A stretch of DNA of 64,000 bases. It comes from Sphingobium limneticum (lineage in GTDB: Bacteria > Pseudomonadota > Alphaproteobacteria > Sphingomonadales > Sphingomonadaceae). Where the stretch lies: positions 46,264 to 110,263 of the forward strand of contig NZ_VYPZ01000012.1 in the NCBI RefSeq assembly GCF_008710155.1, given 5' to 3'. This document shows positions 16,685 through 25,412 of the stretch, piece by piece. Under the pieces are notes generated by a model that worked only from the letters and a program-made list of their open reading frames with translations, was not told the origin of the DNA and searched no databases. Each line of letters opens with the position of its first letter. Position 1 is the first letter of the stretch. A program made the position numbers and the translations under genes.

Positions 16685-17137
16685 ATGGCCGCCACCCATG
16701 TCGAACAAATGATCGAAGATCCCGATGGGCGGACGCAGTCGGTCATGGTGCATATCGGCGAATCGCCGATCGCCTGGCTGCATGCGCGTGGGCATTTGAG
16801 CGAACGGCATTATGTGGCGGGCGATCTGTTGCGCCGGGATTGGGAGAAGGCTGGGCTGGGCGCGCGGGTCACGATGCGCTGGGACGGAGCGCCGCGCGGC
16901 GGGCGTATGGCGGGGCAGCCAAGCGATCCGACATTGGCGCAACTGGCGGCGCGGGATCGGTTCGACGGGGCGATCAAAGCCGCCGGGCCGGGGCTGGCCG
17001 ACATATTGTGGCGGGTCGCCTGCGCGGGCGAAGGGCTGGTCGCGGCGGAAAAGGCTTTGGGCTGGCCAAGCCGCGCGGGAAAACTGGTGCTGACGCTGGC
17101 GCTGGATCGGGTGGCGGCCTGGTATCGGCTGGCCTGA
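16685..17137 (+). CDS. DUF6456 domain-containing protein
   Basis: A 150-aa protein of a family found mainly in alphaproteobacteria and often next to or fused with helix-turn-helix regulators. Recognisable parts are SPIAWLHARGHLSERHYVAG near residue 30, the following GDLLRRDWEKAGL, and the C-terminal helix-turn-helix-like GEGLVAAEKALGWPSRAGKLV. The ATG at 16685 is preferred to a GTG at 16649 because GGAGAG (16672-16677) precedes it. Divergent from an XRE regulator, which suggests a regulatory pair. Function is unknown. Confidence 0.7.
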   Translation: MAATHVEQMIEDPDGRTQSVMVHIGESPIAWLHARGHLSERHYVAGDLLRRDWEKAGLGARVTMRWDGAPRGGRMAGQPSDPTLAQLAARDRFDGAIKAAGPGLADILWRVACAGEGLVAAEKALGWPSRAGKLVLTLALDRVAAWYRLA

Positions 17138-17680
17138 TCAGGCCAGCATGCCCGTGCCCAGCAGCAGGAGCAGCTTCACGTCCATCGCATAGCCCTGCGC
17201 GCGCCAGTCGGCGATCTGTTCGTGCAGCGTTGCGAGGGGGACGCGATGGACCACTATATCCTCGCCCTCCACGCCGCCGCCTTCGCCGGTCTTCACCAGA
17301 TCATGGGCGCGGAAGAGGGTGAAGCTTTCCGACACCATGCCGGGCGAGCTGAAATATTGACCGAGCGATTCGAGGCGGCCGGGCAGGAAGCCGGTTTCCT
17401 CCTCCAGTTCGCGCGCGGCGGCGATGCTGGCGTCTTCGCCCTCTTCCTCATCGCCGACCAGTCCGGCGGGCAGTTCGATGCAGCGCCGGCCGAGCGGCAC
17501 GCGATATTGATCGACCAGCAGGACGTGGCGGCCATCCTCCGCCTCGTCGATGGCCAGGATGACAGCGGCGTGAATGCCGCGCGCCCGGCCGACATATTCC
17601 CATTTGCCACGCCGCTTGGCGGTGATGAAGCGGCCGGCCCACATCACTTCTTCGGGGGCAGTCCGGTCCGGGTCGGTCAT
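17138..17680 (-). CDS. NUDIX hydrolase (ADP-ribose pyrophosphatase-like)
   Basis: A 180-aa hydrolase of nucleoside diphosphate-linked compounds. The Nudix box G-x5-E-x7-REUxEExGU is seen as GDEEEGEDASIAAARELEEE followed by TGF (about residues 97-119); the preceding IELPAGLVG is typical of ADP-ribose pyrophosphatases. Its start overlaps the stop of the upstream TPM gene as ATGA, so it is the last gene of the lemA operon. The two ends of convergent genes meet here with no gap (17137/17138). Confidence 0.9.
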   Translation of the reverse strand: MTDPDRTAPEEVMWAGRFITAKRRGKWEYVGRARGIHAAVILAIDEAEDGRHVLLVDQYRVPLGRRCIELPAGLVGDEEEGEDASIAAARELEEETGFLPGRLESLGQYFSSPGMVSESFTLFRAHDLVKTGEGGGVEGEDIVVHRVPLATLHEQIADWRAQGYAMDVKLLLLLGTGMLA

Positions 17681-18354
17681 AATTCGATCAGCCTGTCGGG
17701 AAGTTCGTTGATATCATCGTCTGCGCGGGGGAAGTGCGCGGCCAGCACCAGCCCGACCTGCTGTACGACCGCCGCCAGCCCTTCGCCCGCGCGACCGTCG
17801 CGGATGGCGTCGATCAGCGCGGCCATCGCATCGCCCCATGCCTCCGGCGCGACCTTCTCATTGATGGCGCGGTCGGCGACGATTTCGGCGCGATGTTCGT
17901 CGAGCGAGAGATAGATGAGGACACCGGTGCGCCCGCGCGTGCGCGCTTCGGCGGCGGTGCGGAACAGTAATATGGCGCGACGCCGGACCCGGCGCGCTTT
18001 GGTCGCGCGCGGCGTCATCAGCATGCGCAGCGGCATGATCGCCAGCAGATAGCGCACGAGGAGGAATTTGAGGATGAGGAGGCCCAGCAGCCCCATCAGC
18101 AATTTCCAGTCGGCCAGTTCATGCTCCCAATCGAGCAGCAGCATGGACAGGAAGGCGCGCAGATGTGCCGGGAAGGCGGCCATCAGGGCCAGGGCGATGA
18201 ACACGACCGCCGCCGCCCAGCTGAGACCGACATCATGATAATTGTCGGACCGCCGCGCGACGATGGTGACGATCTCTCCGGAGGTGTGTGCCTCCGCCTC
18301 CCCCACGGCGCTGGAGACGAGGTCATGGTCGGCTTTCGACAAATGAAGCTGCAT
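17677..18354 (-). CDS. TPM domain membrane protein
   Basis: A 225-aa protein with an N-terminal half TPM-like start (LSKADHDLVSSAVGEAEAHT, SGEIVTIVARRSDNY), two to three hydrophobic spans (about residues 44-125) and a second TPM-like part (AILLFRTAAEARTRGRTGVL, IYLSLDEHRAEIVADRAI, then AMAALIDAIRDG). ATG at 18354 shares one base with the stop of the upstream gene (TGATG). It is the companion of the YgcG-like protein; TPM proteins with LemA are thought to work in membrane or envelope maintenance, but mechanism is not established. Confidence 0.8.
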   Translation of the reverse strand: MQLHLSKADHDLVSSAVGEAEAHTSGEIVTIVARRSDNYHDVGLSWAAAVVFIALALMAAFPAHLRAFLSMLLLDWEHELADWKLLMGLLGLLILKFLLVRYLLAIMPLRMLMTPRATKARRVRRRAILLFRTAAEARTRGRTGVLIYLSLDEHRAEIVADRAINEKVAPEAWGDAMAALIDAIRDGRAGEGLAAVVQQVGLVLAAHFPRADDDINELPDRLIEL

Positions 18355-19280
18355 CACCAATCCCCCGATGCGCCGCCGCCGCCGAAGCTGCCGCCACCCG
18401 AAAAGCCGCCACCGCTGTCGCCGCCGCCCCAGCTGGAACCGCCACCGCCGGAACCCCAACCGGAGGAACCACCCCAGTCGGAACCCGCGCCCGGCCCCCA
18501 GATGATGATCGGCCCGCTGCCGCCGCCACTGCGATAGCGTTTACCGCCCTTGGCGCGCGACAGGAGCGGCAGGGCCACGAAGAAGACGATGAACAATATG
18601 ATCCAGAAGGCGATGATGCCGCCGCCGCCATCATCCTGCTTGCGGGTGGCCGCCTCTGCCGCCGCCACGCGCGCCTTGGCCTGGTCGGGGGGCAGGGCGA
18701 GCAGCGTGGTGATTTCGTCCACGCCCGCATTGATGCCGCCGACCATGTCGCCCGCCTTGAACCGCGGGCTGATGGCGTTGCGGATGATCTGGGACGTGAC
18801 GGCGTCGGTCAGCACGCCTTCCAGCCCATAGCCGACCTCTATCCGGATCTTGCGTTCGGCAGGGGCGATGATCAGCAGCGCGCCATTGCTGTCCTTGTCG
18901 CCGATCTTCCAATCTCGCCCCAACCGATAGCCATAATCGGATATGTCATAGCCCTGAAGGTCGGGGATGGTCGCCACGACCAGCGACCGGCCGCTCGCCT
19001 GCTTCTGCGCGATCAGCTTGGCGCTGAGCGCCTGTTCCTGCGCGGGGTCGAGCAGGTTCGCGGCATCGACCACGCCCTTGTCGTCGAATGTGGGGAAGCT
19101 CTGCGCCCAGGCCGACGGCGCGAGGGCCAGCAGCGCGAGGATCAGGAGCAGGATAGGAGCGATAGATCGCCACCGCCCGCCGGGCCTGTCCTTCCCGGAC
19201 GGGAAAATATGGGCCTTCGACGGGGTCAGGCCGAACGGGGCAGGGCGGCGCCCCGTCGGCGCAAGGGTGGCGATGGGCAC
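18354..19280 (-). CDS. YgcG-family TPM domain protein with Gly/Ser-rich tail
   Basis: A 308-aa envelope protein. Residues about 38-60 form a signal or anchor segment ending SAWAQ. The TPM domain (about 62-190) contains DKGVVDAANLLDPAQEQALS, VVATIPDLQGYDISDYGYRL, KDSNGALLIIAP and EVGYGLEGVLTDA. A transmembrane helix follows (IIAFWIILFIVFFVALPLL, about 224-242), and the protein ends with a Gly/Ser/Trp-rich tail. The start is a GTG 4 nt after the lemA stop; a shorter form is possible. LemA, YgcG and a second TPM protein in one operon is a known arrangement. Confidence 0.85.
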   Translation of the reverse strand: MPIATLAPTGRRPAPFGLTPSKAHIFPSGKDRPGGRWRSIAPILLLILALLALAPSAWAQSFPTFDDKGVVDAANLLDPAQEQALSAKLIAQKQASGRSLVVATIPDLQGYDISDYGYRLGRDWKIGDKDSNGALLIIAPAERKIRIEVGYGLEGVLTDAVTSQIIRNAISPRFKAGDMVGGINAGVDEITTLLALPPDQAKARVAAAEAATRKQDDGGGGIIAFWIILFIVFFVALPLLSRAKGGKRYRSGGGSGPIIIWGPGAGSDWGGSSGWGSGGGGSSWGGGDSGGGFSGGGSFGGGGASGDW

Positions 19281-19284
19281 CGGA

Positions 19285-19887
19285 TCAGTTGCCGAAGTCG
19301 ACCTTCGGCGCTTCTTCCGCGCCGGGCGTCGTGGCCTGGAACGGGGTCATGGGCTTGGCACCATGGATGATCTTCGCGCCGATCGCGTCGGGGAAGGTGC
19401 GGATGCGGGTATTATAGGCCTGCACCGCGCCATTATAGTCGCGGATGGCGACGGCGATGCGGTTTTCCGTCCCTTCCAGCTGCGATTGCAGGTTCAGGTA
19501 ATTTTCGTTGGTCTTGAGGTCGGGATAGGCCTCGACCGACGCGAGCAGGCGGCCGAGCCCCTGGCTCAACTGCGCCTGCGCCGCCTGGAACTGGGCGACC
19601 TTGGCGGGATCGGACAGATCCTCCGCATTGACCTGAACCGAGGTCGCCTTGGCGCGGGCCTCGGTCACCTTGACTAGCGTATCCTGTTCCTGCTTGCCCG
19701 CCGCCTTCACCGTGGCGACGAGGTTGCCGACGAGATTGGACCGGCGCTGATATTGCGCTTGGACGTCGGCCCATTTGGCCTTCGCCTCTTCCTGCGCGGT
19801 GGGCACGCTGTTGATGCCGCAGGCGGACAGGGCGAGCGCGCCGACGATCGGCAGAAGCACGGTGGAAAAACGACGCATCAGCGACAT
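19285..19887 (-). CDS. LemA family lipoprotein
   Basis: A 200-aa LemA protein with a lipobox ALSAC at the end of its signal peptide, followed by long helices: EEAKAKWADVQAQYQRRSNL, VGNLVATVKAAGKQEQDTL, ARLL-like SQGLGRLLASVEAYPDLK, TNENYLNLQSQLEGTENRIA and YNTRIRTFPDAIGAKI. These are the LemA hallmarks. The ATG at 19887 gives a sensible signal peptide. First gene of a four-gene operon (lemA, YgcG-like, TPM, Nudix). Confidence 0.9.
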   Translation of the reverse strand: MSLMRRFSTVLLPIVGALALSACGINSVPTAQEEAKAKWADVQAQYQRRSNLVGNLVATVKAAGKQEQDTLVKVTEARAKATSVQVNAEDLSDPAKVAQFQAAQAQLSQGLGRLLASVEAYPDLKTNENYLNLQSQLEGTENRIAVAIRDYNGAVQAYNTRIRTFPDAIGAKIIHGAKPMTPFQATTPGAEEAPKVDFGN

Positions 19888-19989
19888 GGAACATCCTCGG
19901 CTTTGTTTCGCTGTTGAAATAGGACGTTGCCCCTGACGGCGCAACGGGCCATGCAGTGATTATTGCAGATGGTATAAGGGGCTTACACC

Positions 19990-20427
19990 ATGGGGCTGAT
20001 TTCGGAATTCAAGACTTTCATCAATCGCGGCAACGTGATGGACCTGGCCGTCGGTGTGATCATCGGCGGCGCTTTTGCCACCATCACCAAGTCGCTGACC
20101 GACGACCTGATCATGCCGGTGGTCGGCTTCATCTTCGGCGGCGCGGACTTTTCGGGCTATTTCGTGCGGCTGGGCGACCTGCCTGCGGACTTCAAGGGCA
20201 ATCCCACCAGCTATACCGATCTGAAGGCGGCGGGCGTCGCCATGTTCGGCTGGGGCCAGTTCCTGACGGTGCTCGTCAACTTCATCATCCTGGCCTTCAT
20301 CATCTTCCTGCTGGTCAAGGCGATGAACAAGCTGACCGCCAAGCCGGAACCTGCGCCGGCCGCACCTGCACCGACGCCCGAAGACATCGTGCTGCTGCGC
20401 GAAATCCGGGATTCGCTCAAAAAATAA
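19990..20427 (+). CDS. mscL: Large-conductance mechanosensitive channel
   Basis: Emergency osmotic release channel of the inner membrane, 145 aa. The N-terminal amphipathic helix and first span are clear: [20 protein letters not shown] followed by [20 protein letters not shown]; the second span is [20 protein letters not shown]. The C-terminal helix ends [15 protein letters not shown], the usual MscL end. Pro/Ala-rich linker before it. Monocistronic by position. Confidence 0.95.
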   Translation: MGLISEFKTFINRGNVMDLAVGVIIGGAFATITKSLTDDLIMPVVGFIFGGADFSGYFVRLGDLPADFKGNPTSYTDLKAAGVAMFGWGQFLTVLVNFIILAFIIFLLVKAMNKLTAKPEPAPAAPAPTPEDIVLLREIRDSLKK

Positions 20428-20572
20428 TCGTTTATGCGACGAAACGAGCCTGCGACGGGAACCATCAGGCGTACGGCCGGTTGATCGGCGTCAGGGTTTG
20501 AGGTGGCATATGCCGCCACGACCCGGTGCCGAATGATGTATGCCCTGAGGGGGCGCAACAGGAGAAAACGCC

Positions 20573-20842
20573 GTGAAAACTTTCGTCGCAGTTCTGGGCC
20601 TTGCCAGCCTTGTCGCACTTTCCGCGTGCGATTCCGCCAAGGAAAACAAGGTCGAGAACGCTTACGAGAATCAGGCGGACGCGCTCGACAACCAGGCCGA
20701 CAATATGGAAGCGGCGGCCGACAACCTGTCGGGCAATGCGGAAAATGCGGCTGAAAACGCGGCCGACGCGCTGGAAAACAAGGCCGACGCCACCCGCGAA
20801 GCGGGCGAAAAGGCGGCGGATGCTGTCGAGAAGCATAAGTAA
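20573..20842 (+). CDS. Small repetitive helical lipoprotein
   Basis: An 89-aa predicted lipoprotein starting with GTG at 20573 after AGGAG. Signal peptide with lipobox ALSAC; the mature part is almost entirely Ala, Asn, Glu, Asp and Lys in a short-period pattern (repeated ENxAD/DNQAD and ENAAEN units), predicting one long amphipathic helix, as in Lpp-like or colicin-tail-like spacer lipoproteins. I do not recognise a named family. A strong terminator follows, so it is a single-gene unit between mscL and cheA. Confidence 0.75.
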   Translation: MKTFVAVLGLASLVALSACDSAKENKVENAYENQADALDNQADNMEAAADNLSGNAENAAENAADALENKADATREAGEKAADAVEKHK

Positions 20843-20868
20843 GCAACTGGCCATCGGCCAGGTGCATG

Positions 20869-20902
20869 AAGGGCGCTGCGGATATCCGCGGCGCCCTTTT
20901 TC
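20869..20902 (+). terminator. Rho-independent terminator after the small lipoprotein
   Basis: Stem AAGGGCGC (20869-20876) with GCGCCCTT (20891-20898), enclosing the palindrome GCGGATATCCGC (20878-20889), followed by a T-rich run TTTTTCTTT. It lies 27 nt after the lipoprotein stop and separates it from cheA. Confidence 0.88.
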
Positions 20903-20994
20903 TTTCGCGCGAGCGATCGTCGGCCGCAGCTTTAACGGCCCTTTAACTACGTCGCCGCAATGGTGCCACCGCGCGCATCTTGGGGCCTTGAGGC

Positions 20995-23361
20995 ATGGAC
21001 GAACTACTACAGGAATTCATATCCGAGACTCAGGAGACGCTGGAGGCTCTGGCCGGCGAGGTCGTCGCCTGGGAGGCTGATCCGTCGGACCGGGATCGGC
21101 TGGACGCCATCTTCCGCTTCTTCCACACGGTGAAGGGCAGCTGCGGCTTCCTCAACCTGCCGCGCTTCGAGCGGCTGAGCCACGCGGCCGAGGATGTGCT
21201 GTCGGAAATCCGCGCCGGCAACCGCCGTCCCGATCCCGCGACCGTCAGCGCAGTGCTGGGCATCATGGACCGGATCGGCGAACTGACCGAGGCCGTGGCG
21301 ATCGGCGCCGCCTTGCCCAGCGAGAATGACGATTTCCTGATCAGCGCACTGAGCGCACAGGGCAGCGAGGCCGAGCCGGCCGCGGTTCAGGCGGCGCCCG
21401 TTGGCGTGGGGCGGCCGGCCGCCGCGCAGTCGGTGCCGCGGACCATTCGCCTGCCGCTCAGCCTGATCGACCAGTTGATGAACGGCGTGTCGGACATGGT
21501 GCTGGCCCGCAACGAATTGTCGCGCAAGCTGCGCGAGCGATCGGCCGACCCCGAACTGGACAATGTGTTCGAGCGGTTGTCGACCTGCGTTGCCGATATG
21601 CGCGACGTGATTTCCAAGACGCGGATGCAACGTGTCGATCGCCTGTTCGCCGCGATCCCGCGCATGGTGCGCGACCTGGGCCGGGAACTGGGCAAGCGCA
21701 TCGACCTCAGCCTGGAAGGCGGCGATGTCGAGATGGACCGCGAAATGGTGGAGATGGTCGTCGACCCGCTCACCCATATCGTGCGCAACAGCATCGACCA
21801 TGGTATCGAGACGCCGGAGAAACGCCGCGCCGCCGGCAAGCCGGAAACGGGCCGGCTGCGGCTGGAAGCGCGCCAGTCGGGCAACCAGATCGTCATCGCC
21901 ATCGCCGATGACGGCGCGGGTATCGACACGGCGCGGCTGGTGGACAAGGCGATCGCTGACGGGCGGCTGACGCCCGATGCGGCCGCGCGCATGTCCGAAC
22001 AGGACAGGCTGGACCTGATCTTCCACGCCGGCCTGTCGACCGCCGCCAAGGTGACGGCCATTTCCGGCCGGGGCGTCGGCATGGACGTGGTCCGGGCCAA
22101 TGTGGAGCGGATCGGCGGCGTCATCGCGCTCGACAATCAGCCGGGGCAAGGGCTGTGCATCACGTTGCGCGTGCCGCTGACGCTGACCATCATCCCCGGC
22201 CTGATCGTGCGCGCCGGCGGGCAGCATTTCGCCATTCCCCGCGCGGCGGTGGTCGAAATCCTGCACGATAACAATGAAACGCTGCATGTCAGCGAAGTGG
22301 GCGGCGCAAAGATCGCGACGATCCGCGCGGTCCGCCATTCGATGGTCGATCTGGAGGATGTGCTGGGCATGGCCAAGCCGGTGCAGCAGGGGCCGCGCGC
22401 CATCATGGTGGTGCGCTCTGCGACCGGCGTACCCTTTGCCATGGGCGTGTCGGCGGTCGACAATCATGAGGAACTGGTGATCCGTCCCGCTTCGCCGCTG
22501 GTGATGGCCACAGGCGTCTATGCCGGCATGACCTTGCCCGACAATGGCAAGCCGATGCTGCTGCTGGACGCGGCGGGCCTGGCCAATGCGGCGCGCCTGC
22601 CCAACATCATCGACGATCGGGCGGCGCGGCAGCAGGAAGAGCAGGCGGACGCGCAAACCGGCGTCGAAATGGTCGCTGCGCTGCGGTTCGAGGAATTGTC
22701 GGGCGAGCGGCGCCTGCTGAAATTGTCGCTGATCGAGCGGGTCGAGGATATCGACGCGAACCTGTTCGGCCGATCGGGCGGCCGCGCCTTCGTGCGGCTG
22801 GACGGGCGGCTGGTGCCGGTCGCCAATGGCCTGTCGCAATTCGACCGGGACAAGGTTTCGGCGTTGCGCCTGCGCGACGATCGGCGCGAGGCCTGCTATC
22901 CGGTGGCGGCGGTGCTGGACATCGTCCAGATGCCCGCCGTGCCAGACATGGTGGCGATGCACGGCATGCTGAGCGGTGTCGCCGTGATCGAGGGCGAGCA
23001 TCTGGAGGTCATCAACCCCTTCGCCCTGTTCGCCGCTCTGCCCGAAGAGGCGATGGTCGAACGGGTGCGGGGTCGCTGCCTGCTGGCCGACAGCAATGAC
23101 GGCTGGACGCGCGAGATATTGGCGCCGCTGCTGCGGCAGGCGGGGCATGAAGTGTTGCTGGGCCTGCCCGGCGACGCGCTGGTCGATCCCGACGATGTGG
23201 TGCTGTGTACCGAAGCGGACGCGGCGCAGGCGGCGGAGATCATGGGATGCCGCGTCGTCCATCTGCGCGCGTCGCCCAGGCCCACGGGGCCGCAGGATGG
23301 CAGCATCTATCGCTATGATCAGGATGCGCTGATGGCGGCGATTGCCGGTCGGCGGGGATAA
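20995..23361 (+). CDS. cheA: Chemotaxis histidine kinase CheA with degenerate receiver-like tail
   Basis: A 788-aa CheA. Domains in order: HPt (1-110) with phospho-acceptor H44 in FFHTVKGSCGF; a short linker with no recognisable CheY-binding P2 domain; dimerisation helices (about 146-210, RTIRLPLSLIDQLMNGVSDM); HATPase with N-box HIVRNSIDHGIE, G1 ADDGAGID and G2 GRGVGMDVVRANVE; a CheW-like domain from about 392 (LTIIPGLIVRAGGQHFAIPR); a second CheW-like region (about 555-690); and a C-terminal receiver-like piece (about 693-785, CLLADSNDGWTREILAPLLR) in which I cannot find the phospho-accepting Asp or the distal Lys. First gene of cheA-W-Y-B-R. Confidence 0.92.
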   Translation: MDELLQEFISETQETLEALAGEVVAWEADPSDRDRLDAIFRFFHTVKGSCGFLNLPRFERLSHAAEDVLSEIRAGNRRPDPATVSAVLGIMDRIGELTEAVAIGAALPSENDDFLISALSAQGSEAEPAAVQAAPVGVGRPAAAQSVPRTIRLPLSLIDQLMNGVSDMVLARNELSRKLRERSADPELDNVFERLSTCVADMRDVISKTRMQRVDRLFAAIPRMVRDLGRELGKRIDLSLEGGDVEMDREMVEMVVDPLTHIVRNSIDHGIETPEKRRAAGKPETGRLRLEARQSGNQIVIAIADDGAGIDTARLVDKAIADGRLTPDAAARMSEQDRLDLIFHAGLSTAAKVTAISGRGVGMDVVRANVERIGGVIALDNQPGQGLCITLRVPLTLTIIPGLIVRAGGQHFAIPRAAVVEILHDNNETLHVSEVGGAKIATIRAVRHSMVDLEDVLGMAKPVQQGPRAIMVVRSATGVPFAMGVSAVDNHEELVIRPASPLVMATGVYAGMTLPDNGKPMLLLDAAGLANAARLPNIIDDRAARQQEEQADAQTGVEMVAALRFEELSGERRLLKLSLIERVEDIDANLFGRSGGRAFVRLDGRLVPVANGLSQFDRDKVSALRLRDDRREACYPVAAVLDIVQMPAVPDMVAMHGMLSGVAVIEGEHLEVINPFALFAALPEEAMVERVRGRCLLADSNDGWTREILAPLLRQAGHEVLLGLPGDALVDPDDVVLCTEADAAQAAEIMGCRVVHLRASPRPTGPQDGSIYRYDQDALMAAIAGRRG

Positions 23362-23372
23362 GGACGGGGTTT

Positions 23373-23810
23373 ATGGATCAGCTTTATCTTCTCGCGACGC
23401 TGGCAGGCACGCGGATCGCCGTCGAAACCGGTGAGGTGGAGGCGGTCGTCCGCCTGACCGACGTGTCGCCCGTGCCCGGCATGGGCGCGCATATCGCCGG
23501 CCTGTCGGCCCTGCGCAGCCGGGTGCTGACGATCATCGACGTCGCAGCCCTGATTCGCGGGCAGGCGACGCCGGTCGAGCAGCGCAGTCTGGCGATCATC
23601 GCGAATATCAGCGGCCATAGCTACGGCCTGATGGTCGATGGCGTATCGGATATCTGCCGCGTGCCGGAAGGGGCTTTGCCCTTACGCGGGCAGCTCGATG
23701 CGGCCTGGGCACCCTATGCCCGCGCGCTGGTCGAGCATGAGGGGCATCCCTGGCTGCTCGTATCGCTCGCCGCCTTCATCGAGGGCGGGGCGCTCGCGCA
23801 GGCCGCCTGA
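23373..23810 (+). CDS. cheW: Chemotaxis adaptor CheW
   Basis: Coupling protein (145 aa) that links receptors and CheA. It has the CheW fold pattern: LYLLATLAGTRIAVETGEVE, VVRLTDVSPVPGMGAHIAGL, LSALRSRVLTIIDVAAL, and GLMVDGVSDICRVPEGALP. It starts 11 nt after cheA. Confidence 0.9.
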   Translation: MDQLYLLATLAGTRIAVETGEVEAVVRLTDVSPVPGMGAHIAGLSALRSRVLTIIDVAALIRGQATPVEQRSLAIIANISGHSYGLMVDGVSDICRVPEGALPLRGQLDAAWAPYARALVEHEGHPWLLVSLAAFIEGGALAQAA

Positions 23811-23892
23811 TTCACGCACGCTTGTTTACCAAATCCTCGCCTTTGCTGGTTAAGCCCGACGAAACGGGACGCAAAAATCTAAGGGACGCTTC

Positions 23893-24258
23893 ATGAAGAA
23901 TTGTTTGGTCGTCGACGACTCGAAGGTCATCCGCAAGGTTGCCCGCCATATCCTCGAATCGCTCGACCTGACCGTCAGCGAGGCCGTGGACGGGCAGGAC
24001 GCACTGACCCAGTGCGAGGCATCGCCCCCCGACGTCGTGCTGCTCGACTGGAACATGCCGGTGATGAGCGGGATGGAATTTCTGCAGGCGCTGTCGACCG
24101 CCAAGATGGCGGCGCGGCCCAAGATCATCTTCTGCACCACCGAAAATGGGATCAGCCATATCAAGGCGGCGGTCGAGGCCGGCGCCGACGAATATGTGAT
24201 GAAGCCGTTCGATCGGGAAACGTTGGAAAGCAAGCTGGCGATCGTCGGGGTGATCTAG
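23893..24258 (+). CDS. cheY: CheY-like single-domain response regulator
   Basis: A 121-aa receiver with acidic pair D8/D9 (VVDDSK), phospho-acceptor D52 (VVLLDWNMPVMSGMEFL), the switch Thr in IIFCTTEN and the conserved Lys in EYVMKPFD. It can pass the CheA signal to the flagellar motor or act as a phosphate sink. Located 82 nt after cheW in the che operon. Confidence 0.93.
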   Translation: MKNCLVVDDSKVIRKVARHILESLDLTVSEAVDGQDALTQCEASPPDVVLLDWNMPVMSGMEFLQALSTAKMAARPKIIFCTTENGISHIKAAVEAGADEYVMKPFDRETLESKLAIVGVI

Positions 24259-24329
24259 CGGTCGTCCTGTCCGCCGATCCAGGAGTGCCGCCGATTTTCC
24301 GTTGATCCTTCCGCGCAGAAAGCCCCGAA

Positions 24330-25412
24330 ATGACCGCGATGATGCCGATAATGACCAGTCATGGTGACGCACGACCCGTCGTGCGCGTGCTGGTCGTCGA
24401 CGATTCGGTCGTCGTGCGGACAGTGATCGAACGCATCCTCAACGCCGATTCGGGCTATAGCGTCGTTCACAAGACGAACAGCGCCGAACATGCGCTGAAC
24501 TATCTGGCCGACCATGTGGTCGATCTGGTGCTGCTGGACATCGAACTGCCGGGGCAAAGCGGTCTGGCGGCATTGCCCCAGATCCTGCGCGCCAATCCAC
24601 AGGTCAAGGTCGCGATCCTGTCGGGCAAGTGCGAGGAGGGCAGCGCCGCGGCGATCGAAGCGCTGGCCCTGGGCGCCAGCGATATCGTGTCCAAACCGGG
24701 CAGCGGCAGTTTTGGCGAGCAATTTCCCGAAGCGTTGATCGGGCGCCTGAACCGCCTGTTCGGCGACTGGCCGGAGGCGCCGTCGCTGCCACGCGTGCCC
24801 CAACCGGTGCCGATGAACGAAACCGGCGCGCAGCTTGCCTGTATCGGCATCGGCGCGTCGACCGGTGGCATCCATGCGCTGGGCCAGCTGTTTGAAGGGC
24901 TGGCGGCGCCATTGGGCGTGCCGGTGTTGCTGACCCAGCATCTGCCGGCCAGCTTCACCGTCTATTTCGCGCAGCAATTGTCGCGCATGACCAGCCTGAA
25001 GGTGAAGGTCGCGGAAACCGGCGACGTGCTGGCGCCCGATACCGTCTATGTCGCGCCGGGCGACGCGAATATCCAGTTGCGCCGCAGCCTGCATGGCCGG
25101 GTGGTGATCCTGCTCAATCCCGAACGGACGCCGGCGGGCAACCTGCCCGGCGTGGACCCGATGTTTGCCAGCATGGCGGACGTCTATGGGGCGGGTGCGG
25201 CCGGCATCGTCCTGACCGGCATGGGCCGCGACGGCACGCTGGGCGCGCGTGAGATCGTAGCGGCGGGGGGCTGGATCGTGGCGCAGGACGAAGCGAGCAG
25301 CGTCGTGTGGGGCATGCCGGGATCGGTCGCCGGCGCGGGGCTGACCTGCGCCGTGATGGAGCCGCTGGCGATCATGAATTTCGTCGCGCGTCGTGGAAAG
25401 GTTACCGCCTGA
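24330..25412 (+). CDS. cheB: Chemotaxis methylesterase/deamidase CheB
   Basis: A 360-aa two-domain protein: receiver (about 17-130; VLVVDDSVVVRTVIERIL, LVLLDIELPGQSG, then KPGSGSFG linker) and methylesterase (about 165-355) with the catalytic triad pieces GIGASTGGI (Ser), LLTQHLPASFT (His) and GMGRDGTLGA (Asp). It removes methyl groups from receptor glutamates in adaptation. Alternative start ATG at 24351 exists. Its TGA overlaps the cheR ATG. Confidence 0.93.
   Translation: MTAMMPIMTSHGDARPVVRVLVVDDSVVVRTVIERILNADSGYSVVHKTNSAEHALNYLADHVVDLVLLDIELPGQSGLAALPQILRANPQVKVAILSGKCEEGSAAAIEALALGASDIVSKPGSGSFGEQFPEALIGRLNRLFGDWPEAPSLPRVPQPVPMNETGAQLACIGIGASTGGIHALGQLFEGLAAPLGVPVLLTQHLPASFTVYFAQQLSRMTSLKVKVAETGDVLAPDTVYVAPGDANIQLRRSLHGRVVILLNPERTPAGNLPGVDPMFASMADVYGAGAAGIVLTGMGRDGTLGAREIVAAGGWIVAQDEASSVVWGMPGSVAGAGLTCAVMEPLAIMNFVARRGKVTA

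Noticed and set aside
18121..18537. Proline-rich plus-strand open frame
   Set aside because: The proline run is the reverse complement of the glycine/serine-rich tail of the YgcG-like protein.
21007..23262. 751-aa open frame on the minus strand across cheA
   Set aside because: It is the antisense shadow of a clear CheA with all kinase motifs; high GC and codon bias leave the opposite frame open. No family likeness.
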